A program made the position numbers and the translations under genes. A DNA stretch of 64,000 bases from Thalassospira sp. HJ (GTDB lineage Bacteria > Pseudomonadota > Alphaproteobacteria > Rhodospirillales > Thalassospiraceae): contig NZ_JYII01000020.1 in the NCBI RefSeq assembly GCF_000948415.1, positions 186,001-250,000 of the forward strand, written 5' to 3'. This document shows positions 45,770 through 55,643 of the stretch, piece after piece. The notes below the pieces were generated by a model. The model was not told the DNA's origin, did no database searches, and saw only the letters and a list, made by a program, of their open reading frames with translations. The first letter of the stretch is position 1. Every line of letters starts with the position of its first letter.

Positions 45770-46179
45770 GGAGCGACCCCGCCCATTTCGCAGATCGCAG
45801 CCCATGATACGTCATCAATCGGCATTACCGACAAACGCGATTGTTTTAGCAAGGCGAGATCAGCAAAGCGCGGATCGGCCTTTATATCGGCAAGGGTCAC
45901 GGGAGTTTTCAGCGGCTTGACCGTTTCGAAATCCACCTGGACGAACTTGCCCTTTTCATCGGTCGGGTCCGGGTAATATTCCCGCACCACCTCGACAATC
46001 CCGACAATGCGCTTTTCATTCACCGAATGATAAAAGAACGCCTTGTCGCCGATTTTCATCGCACGCAGGTTCTTGGCGGCCTGATGGTTACGTACACCAT
46101 CCCAGCCTTCGACACCCTTTTTGACCTGGTCGTCCCACGACCAGCTTCCCGGTTCGGTTTTGACCAGCCAGTATGCCAT
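45766..46179 (-). CDS. EVE-domain protein
   Basis: A 137-residue protein made of one EVE domain (PUA-like), a fold that in several proteins reads modified nucleobases in RNA or DNA. Diagnostic stretches are YWLVKTEPGSWSWDDQ, GWDGVRNHQAAKNLRAM, FFYHSVNEKRIVGIVEV and the C-terminal SRLSVMPIDD. Stand-alone bacterial EVE proteins of this type are widespread and their ligand is unproven. It starts 3 bp after the YciI gene and overlaps the Rieske gene. Confidence 0.92.
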   Translation of the reverse strand: MAYWLVKTEPGSWSWDDQVKKGVEGWDGVRNHQAAKNLRAMKIGDKAFFYHSVNEKRIVGIVEVVREYYPDPTDEKGKFVQVDFETVKPLKTPVTLADIKADPRFADLALLKQSRLSVMPIDDVSWAAICEMGGVAP

Positions 46180-46182
46180 GGA

Positions 46183-46461
46183 TCAGAAGACCTTTTTGAA
46201 CGGACGGATGACGACGGATTCGAAAAGTCCCGCCTTGGCATAGGGGTCGTTGGCGGCAAATTCGCGCGCATCTTCAATGGCATCAAATTCGATGATAAAG
46301 ACCGAACCATTCATGCCTTCCATATCGGGATCAAGGGTCGGGCCCGCGGCAACGATACGATCGGCAAAGCCGCCTTTTATATAGGCCAGATGGTCTTCAC
46401 GATTGGCCTTCCGCACATCAAGGTGGCCCGGCTTGTCAACGCAACGAATATAGAAATGCAT
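46183..46461 (-). CDS. YciI-family protein
   Basis: A 92-residue ferredoxin-like protein of the YciI family. The N-terminal HFYIRCVDKPG, the middle RVLVAAGPTL-type segment (RIVAAGPTLDPDMEGMNGS) and the closing NDPYAKAGLFESVVIRPFKKV are typical, with the conserved His-Asp pair near the dimer cleft. Function is unclear. It is placed between gpsA and the EVE gene, an order seen in other alphaproteobacteria. Confidence 0.92.
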   Translation of the reverse strand: MHFYIRCVDKPGHLDVRKANREDHLAYIKGGFADRIVAAGPTLDPDMEGMNGSVFIIEFDAIEDAREFAANDPYAKAGLFESVVIRPFKKVF

Positions 46462-46563
46462 GAACGGTTTCCTGCTTCTTTATGGGATCAATGTCCGTAA
46501 AGTGCCAGAAGCCCCATGTATTCTCAAGCCGAACCGCGTTGCACAAAACCGTGAAGACGGGAT

Positions 46564-47568
46564 TTAGTCGGCGTTTTCAAGCTCGTCACGGAAGGGACGC
46601 TGCAACAGGGCATTGATCGTGCTGCGCAGATCCGCATCGTGATTTGCCACCTGATCAACCGCCGCACAGATCGGCATTTCCACACCATATTTGCTGGCAA
46701 CAGCAGTAATGGATGCTGCCGTATGCACGCCTTCGGTCACAGACCGACGCTCCGCCAAAATGTCTTGCGCCTTACGGCCTTCGCCCAGCGCAACACCAAA
46801 GGTGTAGTTACGTGACAGAGTCCCGGTACAGGTCAGGGTCAAATCACCAAGACCTGCAAGCCCCAGCATGGTTTCAACCCGACCGCCCATGGCCGAGGCC
46901 AAGCGTGACATTTCAGCAATCCCGCGGGTAATCAGGGCCGCGCGCGCATTATCACCAAGCTTCAAACCGGCCACCACGCCACTGGCAATCGCCAGCACGT
47001 TCTTGATGGCACCTGCAACTTCAACACCAGCGACATCGGTGCTGAAATAAGGCCGGAATTCCGGCGTTCCAATCAGCTCGACCAACCGTTTACCAAGCGC
47101 GCGATCTTCACAGGCCAGCGTAATCGCCGCTGGCAGACCTACCGCAACTTCCTGGGCAAAGGTCGGGCCGGACAGGACCGCGACCGGGACACCGCCAAGC
47201 GTTTCGGAAACGACCTGCGCCATCAGTGCGCCGGTTTCCTTTTCAATACCCTTGCAGCAAATCACCGCCGGAAGCTGGTCTGGCCAATGCGCCGACAATT
47301 TGGTCAGGGTTTCGCGCAAATGTTGTGCGGGGGTTACCAGTAAGACCGCATCAGAATCGCGCAAACCCTCAACATGGGTGGTTGCACGCAGTGCACCCGG
47401 CAACTCGATGCCAGGCAGATACAGGTCGTTTTCACCCGTGGCATTGATCCGGTCTGCCAGTTCTTCATTGCGCAGGATCAGTTCAACATCTTCGCCAGCC
47501 CGAACAGCCTGCACGGCCAAGGCCGTTCCCCAGGCACCGCCACCCACAACTGTAATGCGCTTTTTCAT
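46564..47568 (-). CDS. gpsA: NAD(P)H-dependent glycerol-3-phosphate dehydrogenase
   Basis: A 334-residue dehydrogenase that makes sn-glycerol-3-phosphate from dihydroxyacetone phosphate for phospholipid synthesis. The Rossmann motif is VVGGGAWGTALA (residues 7-18). The catalytic lysine region is VAGAIKNVLAIASGV, and substrate contacts lie in NARAALITRGIAEM. Length is normal. It lies 67 bp after tsaD on the same strand. Confidence 0.96.
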   Translation of the reverse strand: MKKRITVVGGGAWGTALAVQAVRAGEDVELILRNEELADRINATGENDLYLPGIELPGALRATTHVEGLRDSDAVLLVTPAQHLRETLTKLSAHWPDQLPAVICCKGIEKETGALMAQVVSETLGGVPVAVLSGPTFAQEVAVGLPAAITLACEDRALGKRLVELIGTPEFRPYFSTDVAGVEVAGAIKNVLAIASGVVAGLKLGDNARAALITRGIAEMSRLASAMGGRVETMLGLAGLGDLTLTCTGTLSRNYTFGVALGEGRKAQDILAERRSVTEGVHTAASITAVASKYGVEMPICAAVDQVANHDADLRSTINALLQRPFRDELENAD

Positions 47569-47635
47569 GATGTTTATCCGGCAAAAGTGACTTTGTTTTC
47601 AGGATTGGCAAATAGGGCAGACACAGCCAAGCGTC

Positions 47636-48694
47636 TTAAGCTTTAACCCCGGCACCCGGGCGCTTGGGCGCCTCGGGATCAAGTGGCCAACGTGGGCGCG
47701 GTTTGAAATCAAGATCATCGCGTTCGCCCAGACGGAACCGCTCAAGCCCGGCCCAAGCAATCATCGCCGCATTGTCTGTGCAAAGACTAAGCGGTGGTGC
47801 GACCAGTTCCATCCCGGCCTGATCGGTCAGTTCCACCAAACGGGTACGCAGATATTTGTTTGCCGCAACACCGCCCGCAAGCACCAGCGTTTTGCCGCCG
47901 GGGTAATCGCGCATGAATTCAAACACCGCGTTGCGTGCCCGATCAATCAGCGTATCACCGACCGCCCGCTGGAAGGACGCGGCAAGATCAGCTTTGACTT
48001 CGTCGGTCTGTTGTTCGACAGGGAAACTGTCGAGATAGGTGCGCACAGCTGTCTTAAGACCCGAGAAGGAAAAATCGCAGCCCGGTCGGCCACGCAGCGG
48101 ACGCGGCAAACCAAATCGGTTCGGGTCACCCTTGGCGGCAATTTTTTCAAGTGCTGGGCCACCGGGATAACCGAGCCCCATCATCTTGGCGGTTTTATCA
48201 AACGCCTCGCCGACTGCGTCGTCGATAGTGGTACCGATGCGTTTGTATTTGCCGACACCCTCAACGATCAGCACCTGACAATGGCCGCCAGATACCAGCA
48301 AAAGCAGATAGGGAAAGGCCACATCATCGGTCAGACGGACGGTCAATGCGTGCCCTTCGAGGTGATTAACAGCCAGGAATGGCTTTTGCGCGGCAAAGGC
48401 AATCGCCTTGGCGGTCATGGTACCGACCATCACACCGCCGATCAGGCCCGGCCCGCCGGTGCAGGCCACCGCATCAAGATCATCAAAATCAACACCGGCA
48501 TCATCCATGGCCTCTGCCACCAGACGATCAAGATGTTCAAGATGGGCGCGCGCAGCAATTTCGGGCACAACCCCGCCATAGGGGCGATGATCGTCAAGCT
48601 GGGACAAAACACGGTTTGCCAGAATTTCGCGCTTGTCATTCACGACAGCAGCGGCTGTTTCATCACAGCTTGTTTCAATACCCAGAACGATCAT
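47636..48694 (-). CDS. tsaD: tRNA threonylcarbamoyladenosine transferase TsaD
   Basis: A 352-residue Kae1/TsaD protein that transfers threonylcarbamoyl to A37 of tRNA. The N-terminus [17 protein letters not shown] and the metal-binding His111 and His115 (NHLEGH) are intact, as are the ASKH-fold segments [16 protein letters not shown] and [13 protein letters not shown]. Its partner ATPase TsaE is encoded about 20 kb away in this window. It is divergent from hemC across 289 bp and first in tsaD-gpsA-yciI-EVE-Rieske. Confidence 0.97.
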   Translation of the reverse strand: MIVLGIETSCDETAAAVVNDKREILANRVLSQLDDHRPYGGVVPEIAARAHLEHLDRLVAEAMDDAGVDFDDLDAVACTGGPGLIGGVMVGTMTAKAIAFAAQKPFLAVNHLEGHALTVRLTDDVAFPYLLLLVSGGHCQVLIVEGVGKYKRIGTTIDDAVGEAFDKTAKMMGLGYPGGPALEKIAAKGDPNRFGLPRPLRGRPGCDFSFSGLKTAVRTYLDSFPVEQQTDEVKADLAASFQRAVGDTLIDRARNAVFEFMRDYPGGKTLVLAGGVAANKYLRTRLVELTDQAGMELVAPPLSLCTDNAAMIAWAGLERFRLGERDDLDFKPRPRWPLDPEAPKRPGAGVKA

Positions 48695-48829
48695 GATCCT
48701 GATCCGTTTACCAACTCTGCCGACATACGCGGCAATCGGAATCCTATTACAGATGTGCCGATGATGTAGCGGAAAGTTTCCGCGCTTTCCACCCCTTCAC
48801 GGCGCAACTGCCATATGCAGTTATCGCGT

Positions 48830-48846
48830 TTCGCGATGCTCGCGAA
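48830..48846. repeat. short inverted repeat in the tsaD/hemC intergenic region
   Basis: Perfect 7-base arms TTCGCGA/TCGCGAA around a 3-base centre, about 140 bp before each start. Without a T-run, it may be an operator for one of the divergent genes. Confidence 0.35.
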
Positions 48847-48983
48847 GTTTTCGACCCGCGACCTAAATCAATGCAGCCGAATTTCGAGCAATTACAATCA
48901 GCGAAAATTTGCACCTTTTGTCGGGGGCAATCAGCTCCCCGCAGACCTTGTTTTTAAACAGTTTTAAGACTAAGACTTCACCC

Positions 48984-49928
48984 ATGACAGATACAGCAAA
49001 ACTTCGCATCGGCACCCGTGGTTCGCCCCTCGCTCTGGCGCAGGCACATGAGGTCCGTGACAAACTGGCAAAGGCCCATCCGGAACTTGCCGAGGAAGGC
49101 GCGATTGCCATCACCGTAATCACCACCACCGGCGACAAGATCCTTGATCGTGCCCTGTCGGAAATTGGCGGCAAGGGACTGTTCACCAAGGAAATCGATG
49201 ACGCCCTTCTGGGTGGCGAGATCGATCTTGCGGTCCACAGCATGAAGGATGTGCCAACGGTTCTGCCCGATGGCATGATCCTGCCGACCATTTTGCCGCG
49301 TGAAGATGTGCGCGATGCGTTTATTTCGCTGAAATATAAAAGCTTTGCCGAAATGCCGGCCGGATCCGTAATCGGATCGGCTTCCCTGCGTCGTCAGGCC
49401 ATGATCCTGAACAAATATCCGGATCTGAAGGTTGTCACCTTCCGCGGGAATGTTCAGACTCGCCTGCGCAAGCTTGGCGAAGAGCAAGTCGATGCCACGC
49501 TTCTGGCCATGGCGGGCCTGAACCGCCTGGGACAGCCCGACATCGCAACCGCCCCCATATCCGAAGACGATATGCTGCCCGCCGTTGCACAGGGTGCCAT
49601 CGGCATCACCATCCGCGAAAACGATACGCAGAGCAAAGACTGGCTTTCTGCCCTTCATTGCGAAACATCCGCCATTCGCGTGGCTGCCGAACGCGCAGCC
49701 CTTAAGGCGCTTGATGGGTCATGCCGCACGCCGATTGCCGCCCTGGCCGAGTTTCAGGATGATGGCAGCATGCGCCTGCGCGTATCAATTGTCCGCCCGG
49801 ATGGCAGCGAACGCCTTGATACCGAACGCATGATCGCCAAACCGGACATGGAAACGGCAAGTACTGCGGGCACAGATGCGGGCGAAGAACTCAAGCAACG
49901 TGGCGGACCGGACTTCATTTCCGCCTGA
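48984..49928 (+). CDS. hemC: hydroxymethylbilane synthase (porphobilinogen deaminase)
   Basis: A 314-residue enzyme that links four porphobilinogens into hydroxymethylbilane. The N-terminal RIGTRGSPLALAQA, DLAVHSMKDVPT and GSASLRRQA are diagnostic, and the dipyrromethane cofactor is carried by Cys247 (LDGSCRTPIAAL). The start at 48984 is the family one; the earlier in-frame codon at 48909 adds unrelated residues. It leads the operon hemC-hemD-mic60-hemY. Confidence 0.96.
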   Translation: MTDTAKLRIGTRGSPLALAQAHEVRDKLAKAHPELAEEGAIAITVITTTGDKILDRALSEIGGKGLFTKEIDDALLGGEIDLAVHSMKDVPTVLPDGMILPTILPREDVRDAFISLKYKSFAEMPAGSVIGSASLRRQAMILNKYPDLKVVTFRGNVQTRLRKLGEEQVDATLLAMAGLNRLGQPDIATAPISEDDMLPAVAQGAIGITIRENDTQSKDWLSALHCETSAIRVAAERAALKALDGSCRTPIAALAEFQDDGSMRLRVSIVRPDGSERLDTERMIAKPDMETASTAGTDAGEELKQRGGPDFISA

Positions 49929-49965
49929 CGAGAATCAGGACCCTTGGCAACAGACAGGGACGCAG

Positions 49966-50685
49966 ATGGGACCCTTGGTACTAAATACCCGGCCCGACAC
50001 CGACTCTGCCGACCTTTTGGCCGCGCTTGATAAGCGCGGCTATCGCCATCTGTCTGCGCCGTTGCTTGGCATCACTTTTCCGCCTCCTGATACCCCGCTT
50101 GATATCGCGGCCTATCAGGGCGTGGTCTTTACTTCGGCTAACGGGGTTCGCGCCTTTGCCAAACTGAGCAATGACCGATTGCTTCCGGCCTATTGCGTTG
50201 GCAATGCCACAGCCCGAACGTGCCTCGCATTTGGATTTACCGATGTGCATTCGGCCAATGGTGACATCCATGATCTGGCCGCGCTGATTCGCAAAATGGT
50301 TGATCCCGCACGCGGACCGCTTTTCCATCCAGCCGCCCGCAAAACCGCCGGTGATCTGGGGCAGATGCTTTTGGCTGATGGGTATAGCGTTGATCGGCAA
50401 ACGGTCTATGAAGCCAATGAAAGCAACACGCTTCCAAAAGAGGTCATTGAAGCCCTTCGCGGACATCATGTTGAAGCCGTTTTATTTTTCTCTCCCCGCA
50501 CTGCGGAAACCTTTGTTAAGCTTGTGCACAGCTATAAGCTTGAGAGAGACTTGGCCGGAACCAGTGCGATTTGCCTGAGTCCGGCGGTGCAATCGAAGAT
50601 ATCCGATCTTACATGGCATAGAACCCGCGTTGCATCACAACCGACACAAGAATACCTTCTTTCCGAGCTAGGGTCCCTGTCGTGA
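49966..50685 (+). CDS. hemD: uroporphyrinogen-III synthase
   Basis: A 239-residue two-domain HemD that inverts the D ring and closes hydroxymethylbilane. The family is poorly conserved; visible marks are VLNTRPDTDSADLLAAL at the start, FTSANGVRAFAKL, FHPAARKTAGDL and FFSPRTAETF. The ATG at 49966 follows AGGGACG. It lies 37 bp after hemC, and that placement supports the call. Confidence 0.92.
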   Translation: MGPLVLNTRPDTDSADLLAALDKRGYRHLSAPLLGITFPPPDTPLDIAAYQGVVFTSANGVRAFAKLSNDRLLPAYCVGNATARTCLAFGFTDVHSANGDIHDLAALIRKMVDPARGPLFHPAARKTAGDLGQMLLADGYSVDRQTVYEANESNTLPKEVIEALRGHHVEAVLFFSPRTAETFVKLVHSYKLERDLAGTSAICLSPAVQSKISDLTWHRTRVASQPTQEYLLSELGSLS

Positions 50686-50742
50686 TGGCTTCCTGCGCCT
50701 GACGCCGTTTTGGGAATAACCGCAAACTGCAATGGTCTGATC

Positions 50743-52236
50743 GTGAAAACACCAGAAACGCCAAAAACCAATGCTTCCGCAAAATCGGCCGACACCAAAG
50801 AATCGTCCGATACCATTTCCGTCGATAGCAAGGGCAATGCGAACTCGACCACGACAAAGGCCGAGACAGCGACTGCTGCCAAATCGAGTGTACCAAACGC
50901 CGGGACGGCCAAGTCTGGCGAAACCACAGCGACAAAGGAAGCCGGTTCCGCGGACAAGACCGCAAGCAGCACACCAAAATCTGACGCGAAAGCCGGTGAT
51001 GGCGCAAAGGCATCTGCGACAAAACCGGGCACACCGGCAAAACGCAAAAGCGGTGGTGGCAAAGCGCTGCTCTTGTTTGTGATCATTATCGTTGGTGGGT
51101 TGGCAGCAGGCTGGCTGACACGCGCAATCTGGTGGCGCGATGCAGAACCGGTTCTGGCCCAGTATGTGCCGAGTGACCTTCTTGCCCAAATCGCACCAGA
51201 GGGCGCTGCCCCGAGCGCAGCAACCGATCGTGAAATCACGGTAACCAACGCCCCTGCCGATAGCGGTTCTTCGGATGACGCAACCCTTCCGGCACCAAGC
51301 GAAGACGCCACCATGACCGAAAAGGGTGATGGCGAGGTTGCGTCCGAGGAAACGTTGGCCGATGCATCATCTGACAACACCGCAACGGCGAACGCAGAAC
51401 CTATCCCGGATGGGTCGGTTGTCATTGATCCGGACCTGACCGAACGCCTGTCGCATCTGGAAGGGACGATTGACGCCCTTCGCGAGCGCCTGAACAACGA
51501 ACGTGGTGATACGCTCAGCAACACGGTCGCACGCCGCATGGCCGAAATCGAAACGCGCACCGCCCCGATCGAGGAACTGGCACGGGTCGAAAGCGAGCTG
51601 GCGGGTGTCGCCAATGAAATGCGCGAACTGTCTGCCCGCCTGTCGACCATGGAAGAAGAAATCCGTGCGACCAGCGGCCTGCGTGTCGAAAGCCGCGGTC
51701 AGGCAATTGCCATGGCGGTTACCATTCTGCGTGATGCGCTTCAACGGGGCGGGCCGTTTGTGATTGCGCTCAACCAGCTGGAACGCAGCGCTGGCGATGA
51801 CGAGGTTATCGCTGAACAGATCGCGACCCTGAAGCCGCTTTCCGAACAGGGTGCGCCAACGCTTGAAAAACTGCGCCAGTCCTTCCCGATCATGGCACAG
51901 GAGGCGGTTGCCGCTGCCACCGATGATCATTCAGGCAGTGTGCTTGACGCGACCTGGGCGAATATCAAGAAACTGGTTCCGATCCGACGTGTTGATGCGG
52001 CGGGCGAGGAGTCGCTTGAAGGCCGTCTGGTTCTGGCCGAGAACGCGTTGGCACAGGATGATCTTGATGCTGCAGTTGCAGCCCTTCAGGGGGTTGAAGG
52101 CGATCACGCGGCCGCTGCTGTAAGCGACTGGCTGCGTGCGGCAGAAAACCGCCAGACCCTGAACGCTGCAATTGCGACGCTGAGCTCGCACGCAATTGGC
52201 ATTCTGACCAGTACGGGTCCGGAGGGCAGCCAATGA
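50743..52236 (+). CDS. bacterial mitofilin (Mic60-like) inner membrane protein, GTG start
   Basis: A 497-residue protein with a low-complexity Ala/Thr/Lys/Ser N-terminus (1-105), one membrane helix (about 108-127, LLLFVIIIVGGLAAGWL), a second low-complexity acidic stretch, then coiled coil (about 230-320) and a C-terminal mitofilin-like helical domain. Alphaproteobacterial Mic60 shapes intracytoplasmic membranes and is ancestral to the mitochondrial MICOS protein. I place the start at GTG 50743; a TTG at 50710 has no ribosome site either. Its ATGA overlap with hemY and its place in the heme operon are typical of the class. Confidence 0.88.
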   Translation: MKTPETPKTNASAKSADTKESSDTISVDSKGNANSTTTKAETATAAKSSVPNAGTAKSGETTATKEAGSADKTASSTPKSDAKAGDGAKASATKPGTPAKRKSGGGKALLLFVIIIVGGLAAGWLTRAIWWRDAEPVLAQYVPSDLLAQIAPEGAAPSAATDREITVTNAPADSGSSDDATLPAPSEDATMTEKGDGEVASEETLADASSDNTATANAEPIPDGSVVIDPDLTERLSHLEGTIDALRERLNNERGDTLSNTVARRMAEIETRTAPIEELARVESELAGVANEMRELSARLSTMEEEIRATSGLRVESRGQAIAMAVTILRDALQRGGPFVIALNQLERSAGDDEVIAEQIATLKPLSEQGAPTLEKLRQSFPIMAQEAVAAATDDHSGSVLDATWANIKKLVPIRRVDAAGEESLEGRLVLAENALAQDDLDAAVAALQGVEGDHAAAAVSDWLRAAENRQTLNAAIATLSSHAIGILTSTGPEGSQ

Positions 52237-53648
52237 TCCGCCTTCTGCTTTTCATTCTGATCACGGCGGCACTGGTATTCTGCACCGTCTGGTTTGCCGA
52301 TAATCCCGGCAACATGACCATTGTCTGGCTGGGTTATCGCTTTGACGGATCCATCGGCATGGTTGCCCTTGGCTTGCTTGCGCTGACCGCTGTTCTGGTT
52401 CTGCTGTGGCGCGGCTGGACAATCATTGCCAATTCGCCGGGCTGGCTTGGCCGCCTGTTGGGCAGCCGCCGTCGCAAGAAGGGTCAACAGGCGCTCACTA
52501 TGGGATTGCTGGAACTGGCATCGGGTGATGTCCGTCAGGCACTCCGTCATACACGAGCAGTAGACCGCTATCTTGAAGATGACACCCTGACCCGCCTTCT
52601 GACCGCACAGGCAGCAGAGCTTGATGGCAATAATGACGCGGCCAAACGCCAGTTCGAAGCCATGCTGGAAAAGCCCGACTCCGCGTTCTTTGGATTGCGG
52701 GGCCTTTTGCAGCTGGCGCTGAAGGCCAATGACCGTGAAGCGGCCCTTGATTACGCCGAGCGTGCACATCGTCTGCGTCCGCGCAACCCGGCTGTCATCG
52801 TGACACTGTTTGATCTGCTGCTGACATCACGCCGATGGGACCGCGCCCTTGGCCTGCTGGTTGATGCGCAAAAGGCATCGGTCTTTAGCGAAGCGGAACT
52901 GACCCATCGCCGTGCCCTTCTGATCACGGCAAAGGCCGAAGATGCCATTGTCGCAGGCGAAAACGCCGAAGCCATCAAACTGCTGCGCAAGGCGCTGAAT
53001 TCAGCATCCGATTTCACCGGTGCCGCAGTTCTGCTGGCGGGGCTTTATCGTGATCTGAAACAGGATGGCAAGGCACGCGATGTCGTAATCCAAAGCTGGC
53101 GCGCGGCACCGTCCGCCGCCTTGGGGACGATTTTCCGTGAAACCCTGACCGGTGATCCGTTGGCGAAAGTCAAATCGGTCGAAAAGCTGGTGGCGAACAA
53201 TCCCGATCATGTCGAAAGCCAGATCGTTCTGGCCGAAGCCGCCCTTGAAGCCGATCTTTGGGGCATTGCGCGAGGCAACCTTGAAAAGGCCATGGCAACC
53301 AAGGCCCAAGCACGTCATTACCGGCTGCTGGCCGATCTTGAATTGCGTGAAAATCAGGATGGTGCAAAGGCCCGTGAATTGCTGATCAAGGCAAGCCATG
53401 CCAACCCTGATCCGGATTGGCGTTGCGGGGCCTGCGGGGCTGAAACTGATCGCTGGGTTGTTTCCTGCCCGTCCTGCCATTCCTTTGGCAGTGTCGACTG
53501 GCGTGCGCCGTTGCGTGTGCATCAGGATGAAGCCGAGAAGGCTAAACCCGAACCGGCAAAGCCGTCTGCCATTGCACAGACCGGCACCGTGATTGATCAG
53601 GATGCCGATGAGGACACCCAGGACGACAAAGCGGCCGTAAAGGCCTAG
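52233..53648 (+). CDS. hemY: HemY-family TPR membrane protein with C-terminal zinc ribbon
   Basis: A 471-residue protein with two membrane helices (about 3-20 and 42-60), then TPR-like repeats through about residue 390. A rubredoxin/zinc-ribbon pair follows near residue 398, CGACG ... CPSCH, and then an acidic tail. This HemY is the HemX/HemY-type protein of unknown role near heme genes, not the protoporphyrinogen oxidase of the same name. The TPR plus C-terminal CxxC pair layout recalls LapB of LPS control. It overlaps mic60 by 4 bp and ends before a strong terminator. Confidence 0.9.
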   Translation: MIRLLLFILITAALVFCTVWFADNPGNMTIVWLGYRFDGSIGMVALGLLALTAVLVLLWRGWTIIANSPGWLGRLLGSRRRKKGQQALTMGLLELASGDVRQALRHTRAVDRYLEDDTLTRLLTAQAAELDGNNDAAKRQFEAMLEKPDSAFFGLRGLLQLALKANDREAALDYAERAHRLRPRNPAVIVTLFDLLLTSRRWDRALGLLVDAQKASVFSEAELTHRRALLITAKAEDAIVAGENAEAIKLLRKALNSASDFTGAAVLLAGLYRDLKQDGKARDVVIQSWRAAPSAALGTIFRETLTGDPLAKVKSVEKLVANNPDHVESQIVLAEAALEADLWGIARGNLEKAMATKAQARHYRLLADLELRENQDGAKARELLIKASHANPDPDWRCGACGAETDRWVVSCPSCHSFGSVDWRAPLRVHQDEAEKAKPEPAKPSAIAQTGTVIDQDADEDTQDDKAAVKA

Positions 53649-53671
53649 CTTCAGGTTCCAAAAGCACAAAC

Positions 53672-53701
53672 AAAAACCCCGGGGAAATCCCCGGGGTTTT
53701 T
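53672..53701. terminator. bidirectional terminator between hemY and purH
   Basis: AAAAACCCCGGGG-A-rich loop-CCCCGGGGTTTTT: a strong symmetric hairpin between convergent genes. Confidence 0.92.
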
Positions 53702-53721
53702 CATTTGGTATCTAACAGCGC

Positions 53722-55314
53722 TTAGTGGCGGAAGTGGCGCATGCCGGTAAAGACCATGGCGATGTTATTTTCATCGGCAGCAGCGATGACTTCCTCATCC
53801 CGCATGGAGCCGCCCGGCTGGATCACAGCCGTTGCACCTGCCTTGACTGCCGCCAGAAGGCCATCGGCAAACGGGAAGAATGCGTCCGAGGATACGACCG
53901 AACCCTGTGTCCGCAGATCGCCTTCACCGGCATTCTTGCCAGCTTCTTCGGCTTTCCATGCGGCAATGCGCGAGCTGTCGACACGGCTCATCTGACCGGC
54001 ACCGATGCCGACGGTTTTGCCGTCTTTGACATAAACGATGGCGTTCGATTTGACATGCTTGCCAACACGGAAGGCAAACAGAAGGTCATCAAGCTCTGCC
54101 TCGGACGGCTTGCGCTTGGTGACAACCTTGAGCTCTTCGCGTTTGACACGACCAGCATCGCGGTTCTGAAGCAGGTAGCCACCTGCAAGCGAACGAAGGG
54201 TCATGTCTTCACCAGCCGGATCGGCCATGCCGCCGGTGACCAGAAGACGCAGGTTTTTCTTTGCTGCCAGAACTTCCTTGGCGGCGTCATCTGCATCCGG
54301 GCAGATCACGACTTCGGCAAACAGCTTGGCGATTTCTTCGGCGGTTTGCTTATCAAGGGTGCGGTTAACTGCAATGATGCCGCCAAATGCCGATACCGGA
54401 TCGCAAGACAGCGCCTTGTTATAGGCATCAATCAGGCTTTCGCCTTCGGCAACGCCGCACGGGTTGGCGTGCTTGATGATCGCAACAGCCGGCTTTTCAT
54501 CGAACTCGGAAACCAGTTCGAAGGCAGCATCGGTGTCATTTAGATTGTTAAATGACAGTTCCTTGCCCTGCAGCTGTGTCGCGGTGGAGACACCCGGGCG
54601 GTTTTTGCCATTGGTGTAGAACGCAGCCTGCTGATGCGGGTTTTCACCATAACGGAGCGTCTGTTTCAGTTCGGCAGAAACATTAAGACGCTGCGGGAAG
54701 GTTTCACCAAGTTCACCGGCAAACCAGCTTGAAATCGCCGAGTCATAAGCACCCGTACGCGCAAAGGCCTTGGCGGCCAGAACGCGGCGGGTTTCAGCGG
54801 TGGTGGCACCACCATTATCATTCATCTCGGCAACGACGCGGTCGTAGTCGGACGGGTCAACAACGACGGTCACCGATTCATGGTTTTTGGCCGCAGAGCG
54901 GATCATGCTCGGCCCCCCGATATCGATGTTTTCGATGCAGGTGTCGAAATCGGCACCCTTGGCAACGGTTTCCTCGAACGGATACAGGTTCACACAAACC
55001 AGATCGATCGGAGAAATGTCGTTATCTTCCATGGCCTGCATATGGCTGGAAAGAGAACGGCGGCCCAGAAGGCCGCCGTGAATCTTCGGATGAAGAGTCT
55101 TGACACGACCGTCCATGATTTCAGGAAAACCGGTGTGATCGGCAACTTCCTTGACCGGCACACCTACGGCTTCGATCGCCTTGGCAGAGCCGCCGGTCGA
55201 CAGGATTTCAACACCCTGTGCGTGGAGGGATTTGGCAAATTCGACCAGACCGGTCTTGTCGGAAACGGAAATAAGCGCGCGCGCAATACGAGCAGTCATT
55301 GGGTTCGCTTTCAT
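53722..55314 (-). CDS. purH: bifunctional AICAR transformylase/IMP cyclohydrolase
   Basis: A 530-residue fusion enzyme for the last two steps of IMP synthesis. The N-terminal cyclohydrolase (MGS-like) domain has [18 protein letters not shown] and [18 protein letters not shown]. The transformylase domain carries KHANPCGVA, with the conserved lysine-histidine, and [11 protein letters not shown]. The start is either ATG 55314 or ATG 55299 ([14 protein letters not shown]); neither has a good ribosome site and the second fits the family length slightly better. It is transcribed alone. Confidence 0.96.
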   Translation of the reverse strand: MKANPMTARIARALISVSDKTGLVEFAKSLHAQGVEILSTGGSAKAIEAVGVPVKEVADHTGFPEIMDGRVKTLHPKIHGGLLGRRSLSSHMQAMEDNDISPIDLVCVNLYPFEETVAKGADFDTCIENIDIGGPSMIRSAAKNHESVTVVVDPSDYDRVVAEMNDNGGATTAETRRVLAAKAFARTGAYDSAISSWFAGELGETFPQRLNVSAELKQTLRYGENPHQQAAFYTNGKNRPGVSTATQLQGKELSFNNLNDTDAAFELVSEFDEKPAVAIIKHANPCGVAEGESLIDAYNKALSCDPVSAFGGIIAVNRTLDKQTAEEIAKLFAEVVICPDADDAAKEVLAAKKNLRLLVTGGMADPAGEDMTLRSLAGGYLLQNRDAGRVKREELKVVTKRKPSEAELDDLLFAFRVGKHVKSNAIVYVKDGKTVGIGAGQMSRVDSSRIAAWKAEEAGKNAGEGDLRTQGSVVSSDAFFPFADGLLAAVKAGATAVIQPGGSMRDEEVIAAADENNIAMVFTGMRHFRH

Positions 55315-55643
55315 GCATCAATGTGATGAAGGTTGCGGACCCATTGATGATATATCGGCCCACAAAATCAGGAATGCGCATGGCTGCTCGTGCATGCGAA
55401 ATGACAATGTTGCGGGCAATCCGGCCTTTTAACGGGACCAGACAACAACGCATCCGATCCGGGCCGACACATGATCAATGAGTCCGAACCATGTTTCGCG
55501 CGGAGCTTTAGCATGTGCGGCGCAAAATGTGGACCCCGAATTCTTGCATGGCGGCTTTTAACAATCAGGCCATCAAACCCTGTGCCCAACGCAAAACGGG
55601 GCGGCATCACTGCCACCCCGTTGGGATTTTAACAAGTACCCGA
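55315..55643. other. 329-bp intergenic region upstream of purH
   Basis: Contains only the terminator of the preceding dioxygenase gene (55593-55622) and the presumed purH promoter, which I could not pin down. No purine riboswitch fold or other RNA element was recognised. Confidence 0.5.
55593..55622 (-). terminator. rho-independent terminator after hglS
   Basis: On the minus strand AACGGGG-T-GGCA-GTGA-TGCC-G-CCCCGTTTT, 21 bp past the stop codon. Confidence 0.83.
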
